Position numbers and translations under genes: made by a program. Below, piece after piece: positions 40,451 to 42,328 of a stretch of 42,328 nt of DNA. Within the stretch, counting starts at the first letter, position 1, and the number at the start of each line of letters is the position of its first letter. This DNA comes from Variovorax sp. Root318D1. GTDB lineage: Bacteria; Pseudomonadota; Gammaproteobacteria; Burkholderiales; Burkholderiaceae_C. Where the stretch lies: NCBI RefSeq assembly GCF_001424835.1, contig NZ_LMCQ01000004.1, forward strand, positions 147,484-189,811, read 5' to 3'. The notes under the pieces are model-generated. The model did no database searches, had not been told where the DNA came from, and was given only the letters and a program-made list of their open reading frames with translations.

Positions 40451-40787
40451 GCCTGGCGCGCTGAAGGGTTGGCGCGCTCGGCGAATCGCCGCGCCGAAGG
40501 GGTGCGACGTAGACTTCGTGAGCCTTTCGGATGAGCCGCGAACGCCCACTGGGTGTCGAATGAAAGTCCGCCTAGGGCACGCTGCGAGTGACCGCTCCGG
40601 AGCAAGCCCGATGACCGCTTCGGGCCAGCTCATGACGGTGGCGCGACCGGCTACAGTCGGCCAAAAGCGGCCTGTCGGCCTCGGCCCTCGAAAGCGCGTG
40701 CGCGCGCTGACCGAGTCTTAGATAACAATCGACTAAGTGCCGTCTTTTGGCGTCGGCATACAAGAATCCGAATTGACAGAGGGAAAC
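40451..40787. other. Intergenic stretch with composite repeat
   Basis: No gene is supported. It holds the composite repeat at 40585-40680 and a short inverted pair CTTAG (40717-40721)/CTAAG (40733-40737). Confidence 0.5.
40585..40680 (+). repeat. Composite repeat element, ~96 bp, with ACAGTCGGCC copy 12
   Basis: Modules in order: GAGTGACCGCTCCGG (40585-40599), CGATGACCGCTTCGGGCC onward (40609-40631) and GCGACCGGCTACAGTCGGCC onward (40643-40680). The last 38 bases closely match the copies at 26574 and 41448. Confidence 0.78.
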
Positions 40788-41354
40788 ATGGACGCCGCAT
40801 ATCTCAGGCAACACTACGACCGCCTTGAAACCGACGAGTTGATCGGTCTTCGCTCGACTGACCTGACGCCTGAGGCCAAGGTCGTGCTCGAAGCTGAATT
40901 GGCGTCGCGGGATGTTGCGCACTCTTTTTCTACAGTGCCTGCCAGCGCCTCTGCGCTGCGCCCGCTCGACCAGTCATTGCTGGCTCCGCTGTGGAGGCGA
41001 TTTGTAGCTGCGACACTCGACTATGCTGGACTCTTCTTCGTGCTGTTCGGTGTGAACTTCCCAATATATCTGTACACCCCGAAGACCTTCTCTGATTTGG
41101 TTGGATACGCATCCATCGGGGTAGCCTTGGCATACTTGTTTTTCAAGGATGGCCTGAACGGTCAAAGCTTCGGGAAGCGACTCCTCAAGATCAAGGTTTT
41201 GGAGAGGGCTACAGGTGACTCATGCAGCCTGCCTCGCTCTCTAGTCCGCAACGCGTTTAATGGACTGGGCTTCATTGATTGGCTATTTGCCCTCGGCCGT
41301 GAAAACAGACGCCTCGGCGACCATGCTGCAGGCACATACGTTGTGAACGCCTAA
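40788..41354 (+). CDS. RDD family membrane protein
   Basis: A 188-residue protein starting at ATG after GAGGGAAA; an earlier frame opening is rejected. Residues 1-45 form a helical, soluble lead (YLRQHYDRLETDELIGL). The RDD domain follows, with Arg and Asp of the first helix at LWRRFVAATLDYAGLFFVLF, a second helix at GYASIGVALAYLFFKD, the signature GLNGQSFGKRLLKIKVLE, and the third element GRENRRLGDHAAGTYVV. RDD proteins are small membrane proteins of mostly unknown function, some linked to ion exchange. A repeat copy follows. Confidence 0.88.
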   Translation: MDAAYLRQHYDRLETDELIGLRSTDLTPEAKVVLEAELASRDVAHSFSTVPASASALRPLDQSLLAPLWRRFVAATLDYAGLFFVLFGVNFPIYLYTPKTFSDLVGYASIGVALAYLFFKDGLNGQSFGKRLLKIKVLERATGDSCSLPRSLVRNAFNGLGFIDWLFALGRENRRLGDHAAGTYVVNA

Positions 41355-41447
41355 AACACCTATCGTCGGTGCGGAACAAATTCGATGTTCTAGATGGGCT
41401 GCTTTGGGAGCCGGACACGGCCGGTAGGGGCCCTTCGCGACGGTAGC

Positions 41448-41486
41448 GCGACCGGCTACAGTCGGCCAGAACGGGACGTTCATCGA
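41448..41486 (+). repeat. Dispersed ACAGTCGGCC repeat, copy 13
   Basis: GCGACCGGCTACAGTCGGCC then AGAACGGGACGTTCATCG. The first 20 bases are identical to copy 12, and it lies about 95 bases after the RDD gene stop. Confidence 0.78.
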
Positions 41487-41571
41487 TACGGCAGAATTTG
41501 GCTAGGAGCGGGCCTTCCTCTTACTCGTGACAACGCTCGAGAAAAAAGTGGCCGTACAAGGACACAATCGC

Positions 41572-42207
41572 ATGACGCTTTCGCAGTATGAGCACTTGGT
41601 TATTCGAGATCCAGGCCCAGCCCCAACTGCTGTGGAGCTCGCGCAGCTTGAGTCTGTGCTGGGCGCAAGCTTGCCGCGATCGTTTAAGCAATACCTTCAA
41701 GTCGCCAACGGTGGCTATCTGGAGTACGTGGTTGAGATCGCGACGGAAAGCGGAGAGACCGAACCAATCTCGTTCTGCGGTCTCTTTTCCACGACCTCAT
41801 CGGGTGGGGAGATATTCGCCGACGAAATAGCGCTCCATCGCGAGAGCATGCAAATGCCGATCGGCATTCTTCCATTTGCTTGCGATGGAGGCGGGTCCAC
41901 TGCCTTTCTCGACCTCACCCCGACAGGGAGCGGTCGAGTAGTGGCATACGTACATGGTCTGCCGGAATGGGCTGGGAAGAGAACGCAATCAGCGCTCGTA
42001 GAACTCGCTTCATCTTTTGACGAATATGTAGCCAAGCTCAAGGTTGACCGGGAGGCAATAGTCGACCATCTGTCGCATGACGTCGCCAATATGAATGACC
42101 TCTCAGCCATGCGCGAATTCATTGAGTTGGCCATTCCGGAATGGCTTCAAGATCCAGAGTTGAGCAATGCGGTACGCGAGGCCCAACAGATGTTCAATCG
42201 GAGCTGA
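41572..42207 (+). CDS. SMI1/KNR4 (SUKH) family protein
   Basis: A 211-residue protein from the ATG at 41572 (AAGGA upstream); a GTG 15 codons earlier is possible. The SUKH core is visible: TAVELAQLESVLGASLPRSF, KQYLQVANGGY, IGILPFACDGGGSTAFLDLT and YVHGLPEWAGKRTQSALVELASSF. SUKH proteins are frequent immunity proteins against nuclease or other polymorphic toxins, but many are orphan. No toxin gene is adjacent. The C-terminal helical extension (about 165-211) is extra to the domain. The IS3-type element begins 24 bases after its stop. Confidence 0.9.
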   Translation: MTLSQYEHLVIRDPGPAPTAVELAQLESVLGASLPRSFKQYLQVANGGYLEYVVEIATESGETEPISFCGLFSTTSSGGEIFADEIALHRESMQMPIGILPFACDGGGSTAFLDLTPTGSGRVVAYVHGLPEWAGKRTQSALVELASSFDEYVAKLKVDREAIVDHLSHDVANMNDLSAMREFIELAIPEWLQDPELSNAVREAQQMFNRS

Positions 42208-42231
42208 GCGGATCAAATCGTCTTGGCATAA

Positions 42232-42328
42232 TGAATCGCCCCGGATTTTGTGGAGGCTCAACACTCTGAGAGGATTGAGCCATGAAGAAGTCAAACAAGT
42301 TCTCACCCGAGGTGCGTGAGCGCGCGGT
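42232..42328 (+). mobile_element. Left end of an IS3-family insertion sequence, cut by the window
   Basis: The sequence TGAATCGCCCCGGATTTTGT (42232-42251) resembles the terminal inverted repeats of IS3-family elements (TGAACCGCCCCGGG type), followed at 50 bases by the transposase start. The right end and target duplication lie outside the window. Confidence 0.7.
42282..42328 (+). CDS. IS3-family transposase OrfA, 5' end only
   Basis: The 15 codons before the edge read MKKSNKFSPEVRERA, the standard beginning of the helix-turn-helix OrfA of IS3-family transposases, with AGAGGATTG upstream as ribosome-binding region. In complete elements OrfA is followed by OrfB, joined by a frameshift. Only the start is present here. 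Confidence 0.8.
   Translation, partial: MKKSNKFSPEVRERA

Noticed and set aside
22288..41486. Interpretation of the repeat arrays as a classical integron
   Set aside because: No integron-type IntI (the recombinase lacks the extra domain and is the short stand-alone form), no GTTRRRY core sites and no long attC palindromes. Some spacing and one minus-strand gene also differ.

Overview
The window is GC-rich chromosomal DNA, probably from a Comamonadaceae betaproteobacterium of the Variovorax type. This rests on base composition, codon use and remembered resemblance of several proteins; no search was run. I saw no rRNA, tRNA or CRISPR array.

Region 1 (1-9.9 kb) is metabolic. It holds a cut-off [2Fe-2S] subunit of a molybdenum hydroxylase, an aldo/keto reductase with a divergent LysR regulator, and a CaiB/BaiF CoA-transferase followed by an AraC regulator. 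A tannase-family lipoprotein then lies downstream of a tight operon (9823 to 7037, minus strand). That operon encodes an outer-membrane barrel, an exported FMN-binding protein, the flavinyl transferase ApbE and a four-helix, histidine-rich membrane protein. Together they look like an extracytoplasmic flavin electron-transfer module carrying its own flavinylation enzyme.

Region 2 (9.9-22.2 kb) mixes gene debris (a DUF2200 fragment and a c-type cytochrome tail) with small exported or membrane proteins, a LysR/YcaC-type hydrolase pair, a DnaJ-like protein with four CxxCxGxG repeats, a GNAT acetyltransferase, a GFA-fold protein and a DAO-type oxidoreductase. An AraC regulator is divergent from a three-gene hydrolase operon (FAH-family, alpha/beta hydrolase, amidohydrolase), which is probably catabolic.

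Region 3 (22.2-28.1 kb) is an accessory stretch of small plus-strand genes: glycine-rich membrane, zinc-ribbon, SHOCT lipoprotein, possible EACC1-like, OmpA-like, and finally a two-HKD phospholipase D/cardiolipin synthase-type protein. They are punctuated by a dispersed repeat with the core ACAGTCGGCCAAAAGCGG, always in the same orientation as the genes.

Region 4 (28.4-36.4 kb) is an orphan type VI secretion effector island: VgrG, DUF4123 adaptor, a 960-residue VasX/BTH_I2691-like pore-forming effector, a DUF6708 membrane protein as likely immunity, and a truncated second copy of that gene's 5' end. No T6SS structural genes are present.

Region 5 (36.4-42.3 kb) starts with a short stand-alone tyrosine recombinase. 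The repeat-punctuated array then resumes: a double-GNAT protein, two small membrane proteins, a gene apparently split at a T7 run, an RDD protein and a SMI1/KNR4 protein. The window ends inside the left end of an IS3-family element.

The strongest candidates for something undescribed are the repeat-punctuated accessory array with its neighbouring recombinase, and the flavin electron-transfer operon with its associated tannase-like lipoprotein, which lacks the family's two catalytic-site cysteines.
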